Shown piece by piece: positions 27,977 through 36,431 of a stretch of DNA of 64,000 nucleotides; position 1 is the first letter of the stretch, and the number at the start of each line of letters is the position of its first letter. The notes under the pieces were generated by a model. That model was not told the DNA's origin. It did no database searches and saw only the letters and a program-made list of their open reading frames with translations. This DNA is from Streptomyces brevispora (lineage in GTDB: Bacteria; Actinomycetota; Actinomycetes; Streptomycetales; Streptomycetaceae): the NCBI RefSeq assembly GCF_007829885.1, contig NZ_VIWW01000001.1, positions 1,178,001-1,242,000 of the forward strand. The letters are read 5' to 3'. Made by a program: the position numbers and the translations under genes.

Positions 27977-28948
27977 GTGTTCAGTAACTTCCTCATCGGC
28001 CTGCGCGAGGGCCTTGAGGCCAGCCTGGTCGTCTGCATTCTCATCGCCTATCTGGTGAAGACGGGCAACCGGAACAGGCTGCTGCCCATCTGGGTCGGCG
28101 TCGGGATCGCGATCGTCGTCAGCCTGACGTTCGGCGCGGGGCTCGAATTCGGCTCCCAGGAGATGACGTTCAAGGCGCAGGAGGCCCTCGGCGGTTCGCT
28201 GTCGATCCTCTCGGTCGGTCTGGTCACCTGGATGGTCTTCTGGATGCGGCGCACCGCGCGGCACCTGAAGACGGACTTGCACGGCAAGCTCGACGCGGCG
28301 CTCGCGATGGGTACCGGCGCGCTCGTCGCCACGGCGCTCCTCGCGGTGGGCCGGGAGGGCCTGGAGACCTCGCTGTTCGTGTGGCGTGCGGTGCACGCGG
28401 CGGACGACGGCTGGCATCCGATGATCGGTGCGGTGCTGGGCATCGCCGCCGCGGTGGTGCTGGGCTGGCTGTTCTACCGCGGTGCGCTGAAGATCAACCT
28501 GGCGAAGTTCTTCACCTGGACCGGCGGCATGCTGGTGGTCGTCGCGGCGGGGGTGCTCGCCTACGGTGTGCACGACCTCCAGGAGGCCGAGTTCCTCGGC
28601 GGTCTGCAGAACCGGGCCTTCGACATCAGCGCCACGATCCCGCCGGACAGCTGGTACGGCACGCTGCTGAAGGGCACCTTCAACTTCCAGCCCGATCCGA
28701 CCGTTCTTCAGATCACGGTGTGGGCGCTGTATCTGATCCCCACGCTCGCACTGTTCCTCGCCCCGGTAGGGTTCGCACGGTCAGTGGGGGCGACGGATCA
28801 GAAGGCGCAGAAAGCAACGGATGAGAAGTCTGAGGCCGGTTCGGCTGGTGTCGGGGCTCGCGACGGCGACGGTGCTGAGCATGACGGCGAGCGGGTGCGT
28901 GACGGTGCACGGCGAGCTGGAAGTCGTGCCGGCGGCGACGAGGTCTGA
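27977..28948 (+). CDS. efeU: Ferrous iron permease EfeU (FTR1 family)
   Basis: The 323-aa membrane protein has about seven helices and the two REGLE iron-binding motifs of the FTR1 family, at residues 10-14 and 126-130. It carries iron through the membrane after handling by EfeO and EfeB. The GTG at 27977 has AAAGGGA upstream. The C-terminal 55 or so residues are hydrophilic and low in complexity (DQKAQKATDEKSEAG and a GARRAGSRAG run). They overlap the first 128 bp of the next gene in another frame, so the tail is an unusual extension. Confidence 0.92.
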   Translation: MFSNFLIGLREGLEASLVVCILIAYLVKTGNRNRLLPIWVGVGIAIVVSLTFGAGLEFGSQEMTFKAQEALGGSLSILSVGLVTWMVFWMRRTARHLKTDLHGKLDAALAMGTGALVATALLAVGREGLETSLFVWRAVHAADDGWHPMIGAVLGIAAAVVLGWLFYRGALKINLAKFFTWTGGMLVVVAAGVLAYGVHDLQEAEFLGGLQNRAFDISATIPPDSWYGTLLKGTFNFQPDPTVLQITVWALYLIPTLALFLAPVGFARSVGATDQKAQKATDEKSEAGSAGVGARDGDGAEHDGERVRDGARRAGSRAGGDEV

Positions 28949-29813
28949 GGCCGCTCAGGCCCTGAAGGACTTCACCGCCGCGTACAACGCGGCGGACAAG
29001 GCCTACGATCCGGCGCTGGACGCGGACGAGGTCGGCGGATCGCTCGGTGCGATCAACCAGGCGGGTCTGAAGGCCCGGCAGAAGAACAACCCGAACGGCA
29101 ACGCGGACCACCGGACGCTGGAACTGACCGACGCCACCTACGTCATCCCCAAGAAGGCTGGCTGGCCGCGGTGGTTCCTCGCGGACACCGACTCCAACCG
29201 GGATCAGGACAGCGGCAAGCAGGACACCCGCTGGCTGCTCGTCTTCGTCAAGTCCGGTCCCGGCGCCGGGTGGAAGGCCGTCTATCTGTCGGTCGTCGCC
29301 CCGTCGCAGCTGCCGGGCTTCGCGAAGGACGCCGACGGCCGGGCCGAGCCGGTGCCGGAGGACAGCGCCGGACTGGCGGTGGCCCCGCAGGAGTTGAGCA
29401 AGCAGTACACGGGCTACCTGCAGAAGGGCACGCCCGATGTGTTCGCCCCCGGGGCGGCCACCTCGCTCTGGCGCACCACGCGCCAGAACACCCGGCGGGC
29501 GGGGTTCTCGTACCAGTACATCGACCAGCCGCTGACCGGCGGCGCGTTCGGGCCGCTCGGCCTGAAGACAAAAGACGGCGGGGCGCTGGTCTTCTTCAGC
29601 AGCAAGCACTTCGAACGGCAGACCGCGGCGAAGGGGCTGCGTCCGGAGGTCACCCCGGATGTCCAGGCGCTGCTGTCCGGCGAGGTGCAGAGCACCCTCA
29701 CGAAGGAGCGGGTCTCCAGCCAGCTGGTGTACGTTCCGAAGAGGGGCGCCGGAACGGGCAAGGTGACCGTACTGAACCGCCTGCCGGGCCTGACCTCGGC
29801 ACAGGGCTCCTGA
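28821..29813 (+). CDS. Putative lipoprotein, unknown function
   Basis: The 330-aa product has a good lipoprotein signal: basic MRSLRPVR, a hydrophobic stretch and ASGC with Cys26. The rest is extracellular and contains a region around QNTRRAGFSYQYIDQP that I cannot place in a family. The signal peptide begins at the ATG at 28821, which lies inside efeU, so the two genes share 128 bp in different frames. No later in-frame start keeps the signal peptide complete. Cotranscription with efeOBU suggests an iron-related envelope role, but this is only context. Confidence 0.7.
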   Translation: MRSLRPVRLVSGLATATVLSMTASGCVTVHGELEVVPAATRSEAAQALKDFTAAYNAADKAYDPALDADEVGGSLGAINQAGLKARQKNNPNGNADHRTLELTDATYVIPKKAGWPRWFLADTDSNRDQDSGKQDTRWLLVFVKSGPGAGWKAVYLSVVAPSQLPGFAKDADGRAEPVPEDSAGLAVAPQELSKQYTGYLQKGTPDVFAPGAATSLWRTTRQNTRRAGFSYQYIDQPLTGGAFGPLGLKTKDGGALVFFSSKHFERQTAAKGLRPEVTPDVQALLSGEVQSTLTKERVSSQLVYVPKRGAGTGKVTVLNRLPGLTSAQGS

Positions 29814-29823
29814 CCCCGCACAT

Positions 29824-29943
29824 CCAGCCGCCCGGCGAATGAGGGCACCTCCCACCCCAGCCCGGCACACCCAGCCCGCCCGCGGCGACTGAGGGCATCT
29901 TCAAGCCCGTCCGGCGATTGAGGACGAACCGGCCGCCGGACGG
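29824..29943. repeat. Degenerate tandem copies of the intergenic repeat, last copy forming a hairpin
   Basis: Three related segments, around 29824-29845, 29871-29898 and 29900-29928, share the pattern AGCCCG-CCGGCGA-TGAGG-C; the third is a full match to the repeats at 2041 and 18829 on the opposite strand. CCGTCCGGC (29907-29915) pairs with GCCGGACGG (29935-29943), giving a hairpin with a 19-nt loop like that at 2023-2063. It lies between convergent genes and probably terminates transcription. Confidence 0.65.
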
Positions 29944-29987
29944 CCCCCGCACCGGCGCCCGGCATCCGGCACCCGCCCGGCCACCGC

Positions 29988-30734
29988 CTACCGGCTCAGC
30001 GGCCAGGCCACCGACTCGTGGTCGACATCACTCTGCTCCGCGGAGCCCACGAACCGCGCACACGCGTCCGTCAACGTCTCCAGCAGCGTGAGCGGATCCG
30101 GAAGCGGATTCTCCGGCCCCCGCACCCACCGCACATCCAGCTCACCCGGAAGCCGCGCCGGCGGCAGCAGCACATAGCTGCCGCGGCAGTGCCACCGCAG
30201 CCCGGGGTGCGCGTCCATCGTCTCGGGGTGGCAGTCCAGCTCGCACGGCCACCACTCGTCCTCGTCCTCCGGCGTACCCCGCGTCGCGGTGAAGAACAGC
30301 ATCCGGTCGTCGCCGGACCGGGCCACCGGGCCCACCTCGATACCGGCGGCGAGCAGCCGTTCCAGCGCCTGCGTGCCCGCCGACAGCGGGACGTCGAGAA
30401 CGTCGTGGATCATGCCGGTCGCCGTGATGAAGTTGGCCTGCGGCTGACTGCGGACCCAGCGTTCGATCTGGGCCCGGTCGGTGGTGGACTGCGTCTGCCA
30501 GGCGAACGAGATCGGATGCCTGGCGGGGGTCGGACAGCCCATGCGTTCGCACGAACATCGGTAGCCGATCGGATGGGCGGCGGGCGCGATCGGCATTCCG
30601 GCCTCGGCGACAGCCAGGAGCAGTGCCTCCCGTGCGGTGTCGTCGACCTCGCCCTGCTGCGGTTTGGATCGTCGGCGCAGCCAGTGGGAAAACTTGCTCT
30701 CTGAGCCGCGACCACGGCCGAAATCGGCGCCCAT
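29988..30734 (-). CDS. Bifunctional DNA primase/polymerase-like domain protein
   Basis: The 248-aa soluble protein resembles the Prim-Pol N-terminal domain found in actinobacterial proteins (ALLLAVAEAGMPIAPAAHPIGY, first part; a CSCERMGCPTPARHP segment; then IERWVRSQPQANFITATG). Where active Prim-Pols have a paired acidic motif, this one reads DVLDVP, so the metal site may be degraded. The cysteines around residues 59-67 may bind zinc. It is not next to a helicase or phage gene. Catalytic function is doubtful. Confidence 0.7.
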   Translation of the reverse strand: MGADFGRGRGSESKFSHWLRRRSKPQQGEVDDTAREALLLAVAEAGMPIAPAAHPIGYRCSCERMGCPTPARHPISFAWQTQSTTDRAQIERWVRSQPQANFITATGMIHDVLDVPLSAGTQALERLLAAGIEVGPVARSGDDRMLFFTATRGTPEDEDEWWPCELDCHPETMDAHPGLRWHCRGSYVLLPPARLPGELDVRWVRGPENPLPDPLTLLETLTDACARFVGSAEQSDVDHESVAWPLSR

Positions 30735-30877
30735 CTATCCCCTTACCTCAGCGTTGCCCCTGTCCATGGTCCCACCATCCTGCGCCTCGGGTGGCCAGAG
30801 TTCCGAAGCAGGGTGCGCGAATCCACGGTACGTGGTGAGCACTATCACACCTTTTGTCATGAAATGACGGATGCGAA

Positions 30878-31492
30878 TCAGGGGTTCGCGATCCCGTGCA
30901 GGGCGTAGTCGACGACGGCGTCCGCGTACGTGTGGGTGAGCGGCAGGGTCCGCAGCAGCCAGCGGTGGGTGAGCGGGCCGACAAGGAGCTCCAGGGCGAT
31001 CCGTGGGTCGACGCCGGCCCGTACCCGCCCCGCCTCCTGTGCGGCCCGCAGCCGGGTGGCGTAGAGCTGGAGTCCGGGGTCCAGCAGTTTCTGGACGAAT
31101 TCGGCGCCCAGTTGCGGATCGACGATGCCCGCGGCGGCCAGGGCCCGCGTCGGCGCCTCGAAGGCCGGGTCGTTCAGCTCGTCCACGGTGGCCCGCAGGA
31201 CGAGCTTGAGGTCGGCCGCGAGGTCCCCGGTGTCCGGGAATCCGGCGGCCTGCTCCCCCGCTTCCCGCGCGGCCCGGTTCCCGAGGTCGATGAACGCGTC
31301 GAGGAGCACGGCCGCCTTGGAGGGCCACCAGCGGTAGATCGTCTGCTTGCCGACGCCCGCGCGGGCGGCGATGGCCTCGACGGTCGTCCGCCCGTACCCG
31401 ACCTCGCCGACCAGGCCGAGCGCGGCGTCGTGGATCGCGCGGCGGGAGCGCTCGCTGCGGCGGCTGGGGTCGGGGGGCCGGTTCTCTGCCAT
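30878..31492 (-). CDS. TetR family transcriptional regulator
   Basis: The 204-aa product has a TetR helix-turn-helix at about residues 36-56 (TTVEAIAARAGVGKQTIYRWW) and a C-terminal domain of the TetR_C_11-like type. The ATG at 31492 gives MAENRPPDPSRRSERS. It is divergent from the DDAH gene, and a 12-bp perfect palindrome lies in the 183-bp gap, 28 bp from its start. It probably represses itself and perhaps the neighbour. Confidence 0.85.
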   Translation of the reverse strand: MAENRPPDPSRRSERSRRAIHDAALGLVGEVGYGRTTVEAIAARAGVGKQTIYRWWPSKAAVLLDAFIDLGNRAAREAGEQAAGFPDTGDLAADLKLVLRATVDELNDPAFEAPTRALAAAGIVDPQLGAEFVQKLLDPGLQLYATRLRAAQEAGRVRAGVDPRIALELLVGPLTHRWLLRTLPLTHTYADAVVDYALHGIANP

Positions 31493-31519
31493 GGCGGCCA
31501 ATCTAACAACGGTACGAGC

Positions 31520-31531
31520 CGATACGTATCG
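31520..31531. promoter_or_regulatory. Palindromic operator candidate between TetR and DDAH genes
   Basis: CGATACGTATCG is perfectly symmetric and lies 28 bp upstream of the TetR start. Its core GATACGTATC is typical of TetR half-sites. Binding by the adjacent regulator is inferred. Confidence 0.5.
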
Positions 31532-31675
31532 TCCCGGTGCTCCTCGGGAACCACCCGATCGGATCACTGTGCGGCGAGCCCCGGACGGCGCACCATGGGC
31601 TCACGCACACACCCGTGCGACGCACCGGCCGCAGCGGTCACCAATGCCGCCGCGACGATTCGTGAGGAGCCCTCG

Positions 31676-32491
31676 TTGCCTCGTGAAGCCACACCCCGCC
31701 GCTACCTGATGTGTGCCCCGGCCCACTTCAGGGTGACGTATTCCATCAACCCGTGGATGGACCCCACCAAGCCGGTGGATCTCCCGCTGGCGCAGACCCA
31801 GTGGGAGGACCTGCGCGACCGCTACCGTGCGCTGGGCCACACCGTCGATCTGCTCGATCCCCGCCCCGAACTGCCCGACATGGTCTTCGCCGCCAACGGG
31901 GCCACCGTCGTCGACGGCCGGGTGCTCGGCTCCCGGTTCGCGTACCGGGAACGGTTCGCCGAGGCGGCCGCCCACCGCGACTGGTTCCGCGACCACGGCT
32001 TCACCGAGATCCATGAGCCGGCCCATGTCAACGAGGGCGAGGGCGACTTCGCGGTGACCTCCTCGTACCTGCTGGCCGGGCGCGGCTTCCGGTCGAGTCC
32101 GCTCTCGCACGACGAGGCCCAGGAGTTCTTCGGGCGGCCGGTGATCGGCCTCGACCTGGTCGATCCGCGCTACTACCACCTGGATACGGCACTGAGCGTG
32201 CTCGACGACGCGGCCGACGAGATCATGTACTACCCGGCCGCCTTCTCGCCGGGCAGCCGTGCGGTGCTGGCCCGGCTCTTTCCCGACGCGCTGATCGCGA
32301 AGGAGGCGGACGCCGCCGCGCTCGGGCTGAACGCGGTGAGCGACGGGCGCCATGTGCTGCTGCCGCAGGCCGCCACGGGCCTGTTCGACCCGCTGCGGGC
32401 GCGCGGCTTCGAGCCGGTGCCGATGGACCTGAGCGAGCTGCTCAAGGGCGGCGGCAGCGTGAAGTGCTGCACCCAGGAGCTGCGCGGCTAG
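31676..32491 (+). CDS. ddaH: Dimethylarginine dimethylaminohydrolase family protein
   Basis: The 271-aa product belongs to the amidinotransferase/DDAH group, which hydrolyses methylated arginines or related guanidines through a Cys-His-Glu site. Visible landmarks are FRVTYSINPWM near the N-terminus, DMVFAANGATV, His168 (YYHLDTAL) and the C-terminal GGGSVKCCTQEL with the nucleophile at Cys264/265. The TTG at 31676 follows GTGAGGAG by 6 nt. Citrulline-forming arginine or ornithine metabolism is an alternative role. It ends by overlapping the convergent gene by 4 bp. Confidence 0.85.
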   Translation: MPREATPRRYLMCAPAHFRVTYSINPWMDPTKPVDLPLAQTQWEDLRDRYRALGHTVDLLDPRPELPDMVFAANGATVVDGRVLGSRFAYRERFAEAAAHRDWFRDHGFTEIHEPAHVNEGEGDFAVTSSYLLAGRGFRSSPLSHDEAQEFFGRPVIGLDLVDPRYYHLDTALSVLDDAADEIMYYPAAFSPGSRAVLARLFPDALIAKEADAAALGLNAVSDGRHVLLPQAATGLFDPLRARGFEPVPMDLSELLKGGGSVKCCTQELRG

Positions 32492-33489
32492 CCGGCGTCC
32501 TGCGGAGGGGGCGGCCAGGCGTCGCCCCAGTCGGTGTCCCGGGCGGCCCGGTACAGCTCGCCGTGCCGCTTGGTGACCGTGGCCCGCTGGAGGGCCTCGT
32601 CCCGGGTGCACAGCTCCAGCAGCACCTGGCCCTTGCGGATCTGCGGCCTGCGGGTGACCCGGGCGTCCACGGGCCGCGGAGTGAAGCGGGTGGCCGCGAC
32701 GTAGCTGAACTTCTCGTCCTCGTACGGCAGTGAGCCGCCCTTCACCTTCCGGTGCAGCGAGGATCGGCTCACCCGGGCCGAGAAGTGGCACCAGTCCGTG
32801 CCCGGCTCGATGGGGCAGGCGTCGCTGTGCGGGCAGGGTGCGGCGACGGTGAACCCGGCGGCGGTCAGGCGGTCCCGGGCCTCGATGACGCGGGCGTAGC
32901 CGTCGGGGGTGCCGGGCTCGACGATCACCACGGCCTGCGCCGCGCGGGCCGCGGTGTCGACGAGGGCGGTGCGGGCCTGCGGCGTCAGCTCGTTGAGTAC
33001 GTAGGAGACGGTCACCAGGTCCGTGGGGGCGAGTTCGAGGTCCTTGCCGATCCGGGCCCGCTGCCACTCGACGGAGTCCAGCGCCGGGATGCCGGAGGCG
33101 ACGGCCAGTTCGCGGCCCAGGGCAAGCGCGGGTTCGGCCCAGTCCAGGACGGTGGTCCGCGGCCCCTCCCAGGCCCCGGCGACCGCCCAGCTCGCCGCTC
33201 CGGTGCCGCCGCCGACGTCGGTGTGGGTGGCGGGCACCCAGTCCGGTGCGGCCGCGCGCAGGGCGTTCAGGGCGGACCGTACCGCTTCGAAGGTCGCGGG
33301 CATCCGGTACGCGGCGTACGCGGCGACGTCCGAGCGGTCGCGGAGCAGCGGGGCGTCGGTGGGAGTGGTCCCCCGGTAGCTGGCGATGAGCCGGTCGACG
33401 GCCTGGGCGGCCTGTTTGGGCGGAAGCCCGTCGAGGAGTCGGGCCAGTGCCGCGCGCAGGGCGTCCGCGGTGGGGAGGGTGACGTTCAC
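32488..33489 (-). CDS. Rsm22-family (METTL17-like) SAM-dependent methyltransferase
   Basis: The 333-aa protein has a class I SAM-binding motif DVGGGTGAASWA (residues 91-102), YVLNEL and EPGTPDG. It carries four conserved cysteines: Cys219 and Cys225 (PCPHSDACP), Cys234 (DWCHF) and Cys294 (LELC). In the mitochondrial homologue METTL17 the equivalent cysteines hold a 4Fe-4S cluster, and the protein helps assemble the small ribosomal subunit. By analogy this one may act on ribosome assembly and could respond to iron state. The GTG at 33489 is preferred over the longer frame to 33585. Confidence 0.85.
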   Translation of the reverse strand: MNVTLPTADALRAALARLLDGLPPKQAAQAVDRLIASYRGTTPTDAPLLRDRSDVAAYAAYRMPATFEAVRSALNALRAAAPDWVPATHTDVGGGTGAASWAVAGAWEGPRTTVLDWAEPALALGRELAVASGIPALDSVEWQRARIGKDLELAPTDLVTVSYVLNELTPQARTALVDTAARAAQAVVIVEPGTPDGYARVIEARDRLTAAGFTVAAPCPHSDACPIEPGTDWCHFSARVSRSSLHRKVKGGSLPYEDEKFSYVAATRFTPRPVDARVTRRPQIRKGQVLLELCTRDEALQRATVTKRHGELYRAARDTDWGDAWPPPPQDAG

Positions 33490-33640
33490 CGACGAATTGT
33501 AGGCGGACCCGGCCGGGCCCAGCGGGCCCGTACTCCGCGGGGAATCGGGACGGAACGCGTACGGAAGCGAACTGCGAACAGTCACAGGTCAGTTGCTACG
33601 CTGACCGGCGCGACGTCGGGAATCGCTCATCGGGGGGACC

Positions 33641-34951
33641 ATGAGACAGAAGATCGTGCGCCTGGCTCTGGTCGCCGGAGTGCTGGTGCTCGCTCTGCTG
33701 TTTCTGCTGGCCACCTGCGGTGGCGGTGGCGGCAGGGACGACGGCGGGGCGAAGAAGCCGGTGAAGAAGAGCACCGGTCCGGCGACGCAGCTGCCCGTCC
33801 CGCCCGCGTACACGACACAGCGCGGCTGGGAGCTCATCGGTACCTCGCCCGACTACGCGGTCTCCCGGACGACGGGGCGGCTGGCGTTCCTGGTGCGGGC
33901 CACCGGGGACCAGTACCGGCTGCGGACCATCGACTCGGAGACCGGTCGGGCCGGCTGGAGCGGCGAGAAGTGGCGGCCGCCGGCCGTGAAGCACTTCCCG
34001 AAACTGCTCACGCTCGCCACGGACGACCACGAGTACTTCGTGACCTGGTCGTACGGGAAGATCGGCGAGAACGCGCTGACCCCGGCCGACACGATCGTCT
34101 CCCTCGATGTGTACGGCGTGGAGAACGGCACCCGGCGGCGCGTCGATGTGCCGTGGGGTTCGGTGCCGACCGTCACCACCACCGGTCCGGGCATCCTGAT
34201 CAGCGACGGCCGGACCAACAGCGTGGTGGTGGCCCCGGAGACCGGCAGGATCACCAAGGTCCCCGCCACGTCGCTGAAGTACCCGAAGGGCTGTGCGTCC
34301 TGCAGGCAGCTCACCGAGGTACGCGGGCTGACCTCGAAGGGCCTGCTGGTGAGCGGTGCGCGGGAGTTCTGGGTGCAGGGCGGCTGGTTCAGCCGGAACG
34401 TCGCGCCCCGGGACGCCGACCCGCGGAGCGGCATCCCGACATCCGTGGCCCCCGGACTGGTGCTGGCGAAGTGGAAGCTCGCCGAGAAGGTGAAGGGGGC
34501 CGCGATCCACGATCTGTGGACGGTGCACGACGCGGAGACGGGCAAGCCGCTGGCCTCGGTGGCTTGCCACAAGCCGGCGATCGAGCCGGGCCAGTACCCG
34601 CAGGCCGTCGTCTCCGCCTCGGGCGGCTATCTGGTGGCCGGGAACCTCGCGTTCGACCTGAGTGCCAGGAAGGGCCACTGCTTCGAGGACGCCTCGGGCG
34701 CGAAGTCGCTGACACTGGCGTCCGTGACCGACGACGGCACGGCGTACGGGGCGACGAGCGTGCGCAACGCGGCGGACGTGCTGGCCGGTGACGGCTTCCC
34801 GGTCAAGGCCGAGGTGACCGCCGGGACGACGGACACACTGCCCTCGAACGTGCGGGTGCCGAGCGCGGACGGGGCGGAGGGGGTCGGCCTGTTCCGCTGG
34901 ACGGACGGCAAGGACCGGCTCCACCTGATCGGCTATCCGCGGGCGGAGTGA
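33641..34951 (+). CDS. Secreted or lipid-anchored protein, beta-propeller-like
   Basis: The 436-aa product has a short basic start, a hydrophobic segment and LLATC followed by GGGGG; Cys26 could be lipidated, although Thr before Cys is unusual for a lipobox. The remainder alternates strands and turns (RLAFLVRATGDQYRLRTID, WTVHDAETGKPLASVACH, each in part) like a PQQ-type propeller, but I could not count clear blades. Paired cysteines at SLKYPKGCASCRQL may form a disulfide. Function unknown. A 13-bp hairpin follows. Confidence 0.7.
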   Translation: MRQKIVRLALVAGVLVLALLFLLATCGGGGGRDDGGAKKPVKKSTGPATQLPVPPAYTTQRGWELIGTSPDYAVSRTTGRLAFLVRATGDQYRLRTIDSETGRAGWSGEKWRPPAVKHFPKLLTLATDDHEYFVTWSYGKIGENALTPADTIVSLDVYGVENGTRRRVDVPWGSVPTVTTTGPGILISDGRTNSVVVAPETGRITKVPATSLKYPKGCASCRQLTEVRGLTSKGLLVSGAREFWVQGGWFSRNVAPRDADPRSGIPTSVAPGLVLAKWKLAEKVKGAAIHDLWTVHDAETGKPLASVACHKPAIEPGQYPQAVVSASGGYLVAGNLAFDLSARKGHCFEDASGAKSLTLASVTDDGTAYGATSVRNAADVLAGDGFPVKAEVTAGTTDTLPSNVRVPSADGAEGVGLFRWTDGKDRLHLIGYPRAE

Positions 34952-34959
34952 CTTCCGGC

Positions 34960-34997
34960 GGCCCGGCAGCCCAGCGACCCCACCGGGCTGCCGGGCC
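34960..34997. terminator. Strong hairpin between convergent genes
   Basis: GGCCCGGCAGCCC (34960-34972) pairs perfectly with GGGCTGCCGGGCC (34985-34997) around a 12-nt loop. It begins 8 bp after the stop of the secreted protein gene and ends 21 bp before the stop of the convergent MFS gene, so it can terminate both. Confidence 0.75.
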
Positions 34998-35018
34998 GGG
35001 TCCGTGAGGTCCGGTCCG

Positions 35019-36365
35019 TCACGGCCGCGCGGCCACCTGCCGCCAGGGCCGGCACAGCGCCAGGAAGCACACCATCGCGCCCACCGCGCACACGAGCTGC
35101 ACGACGGCCATCGGTACGGCCGTCGCCTCCCCCGCGATCCCGACGAGCGGCGAGGCGATGGCACCGATCAGGAACGACGACGTACCGAGCAGCGCGGAGG
35201 CGGACCCGGCGGCGTGCTTGGTGCGCATCAGGGCCTGCGCGTTGGTGTTCGGCATGGCCAGCCCCATCGCGGACATCAGGACGAAGAGTCCGGAGGCCAC
35301 CGGTACGAGTCCGACGTCGCCGAAGACCCCGGACGTCATCAGCAGCAGCGCCGTCGCGGCCAGCACGATGACGGCGAGCCCGAAGCCGAGCGCCTTGTCG
35401 AGGCTGATGCGCCCGACGAGGAGTTTGCCGTTGATCTGGCCCACGGCGATCAGGCCGATCGAGTTGATGCCGAACAGCATGCTGAAGGTCTGCGGTGAGG
35501 CGCCGTAGATCTCCTGGATGACGAACGGCGAGGCGCTCACGTACGCGAAGAGGGCGGCGAAGGCGAGGCTGCCCGCGATCATGTAGCCGGTGAAGACCCG
35601 GTCGGCGAGCAGCCCGCGCATGGTGCGCAGCGCGTCGCCGATGCCGCCGGTGTGGCGTTCGGCGGGCGGCAGGGTCTCGTGCAGCCACTTCCAGACGACC
35701 AGGGTGAGGAGGATGCCGACCACGGTGAGGACGGCGAAGATGCCCCGCCAGTCGGTGATCCGCAGGACCTGTCCGCCGATCACCGGGGCGATGACCGGGG
35801 CGACGCCGGAGATCAGCATCAAGGTGGAGAAGAACCTCGCCATCTCCACGCCGTCGTACATGTCACGCACCACCGCCCGCGCGATGACGATGCCCGCCGC
35901 GCCCGCGAGGCCCTGGAGCAGCCGGAAGCCGATGAGGAGTTCGACGGTCGGGGCGAAAACGCAGATCGCGGTGGCGAACACGTAGATGATCATGCCGATG
36001 AGCAGCGGGCGGCGCCTGCCCCAGCGGTCGCTCATCGGTCCGACGACGACCTGGCCGAGCGCCATGCCGGTGAGGCAGGCGGTGAGGGTGAGCTGGACGG
36101 TCGAGGCGGGTGCGTGCAGCGCGTCGGTGACGGCGGGCAGTGCCGGGAGGTACATGTCCATGGACAGCGGCGGCAGCGCGGTCAGACCGCCGAGGACCAG
36201 GGTGACGAGGAGTCCGGTGCGCCGGGCCGCGGCGGTGGCTGCCGGGCCTGATGGAAATGTGACGGGCCCGCCGGAAAGTCCGGTGAGCCCGGCCTCGGCG
36301 CTGGTTTCGGATATGTGTGCTTGCTGGGCCCGGCTGACGCCGCTCTCCGGCATTCTCATCTCCAT
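35019..36365 (-). CDS. MFS multidrug efflux transporter, Bcr/CflA family
   Basis: The 448-aa protein has about 12 helices. It carries the Bcr/CflA markers LPPLSMDMYLPALP in TM1, GPMSDRWGRRRPLL in the first loop and RAVVRDMYDG. Family members expel bicyclomycin, sulfonamides, chloramphenicol or cysteine. The N-terminus has several in-frame starts within 30 bp; the ATG at 36365 is favoured because AGGGGTGG lies about 11 nt upstream. It diverges from the Gfo/Idh/MocA gene by 66 bp. Confidence 0.87.
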   Translation of the reverse strand: MEMRMPESGVSRAQQAHISETSAEAGLTGLSGGPVTFPSGPAATAAARRTGLLVTLVLGGLTALPPLSMDMYLPALPAVTDALHAPASTVQLTLTACLTGMALGQVVVGPMSDRWGRRRPLLIGMIIYVFATAICVFAPTVELLIGFRLLQGLAGAAGIVIARAVVRDMYDGVEMARFFSTLMLISGVAPVIAPVIGGQVLRITDWRGIFAVLTVVGILLTLVVWKWLHETLPPAERHTGGIGDALRTMRGLLADRVFTGYMIAGSLAFAALFAYVSASPFVIQEIYGASPQTFSMLFGINSIGLIAVGQINGKLLVGRISLDKALGFGLAVIVLAATALLLMTSGVFGDVGLVPVASGLFVLMSAMGLAMPNTNAQALMRTKHAAGSASALLGTSSFLIGAIASPLVGIAGEATAVPMAVVQLVCAVGAMVCFLALCRPWRQVAARP

Positions 36366-36431
36366 TGTTGTTGAATCCACCCCTATGCTCTCAGCTCAGC
36401 CGGAATGGTCGATACCTTTTTGGGAGCGTGC

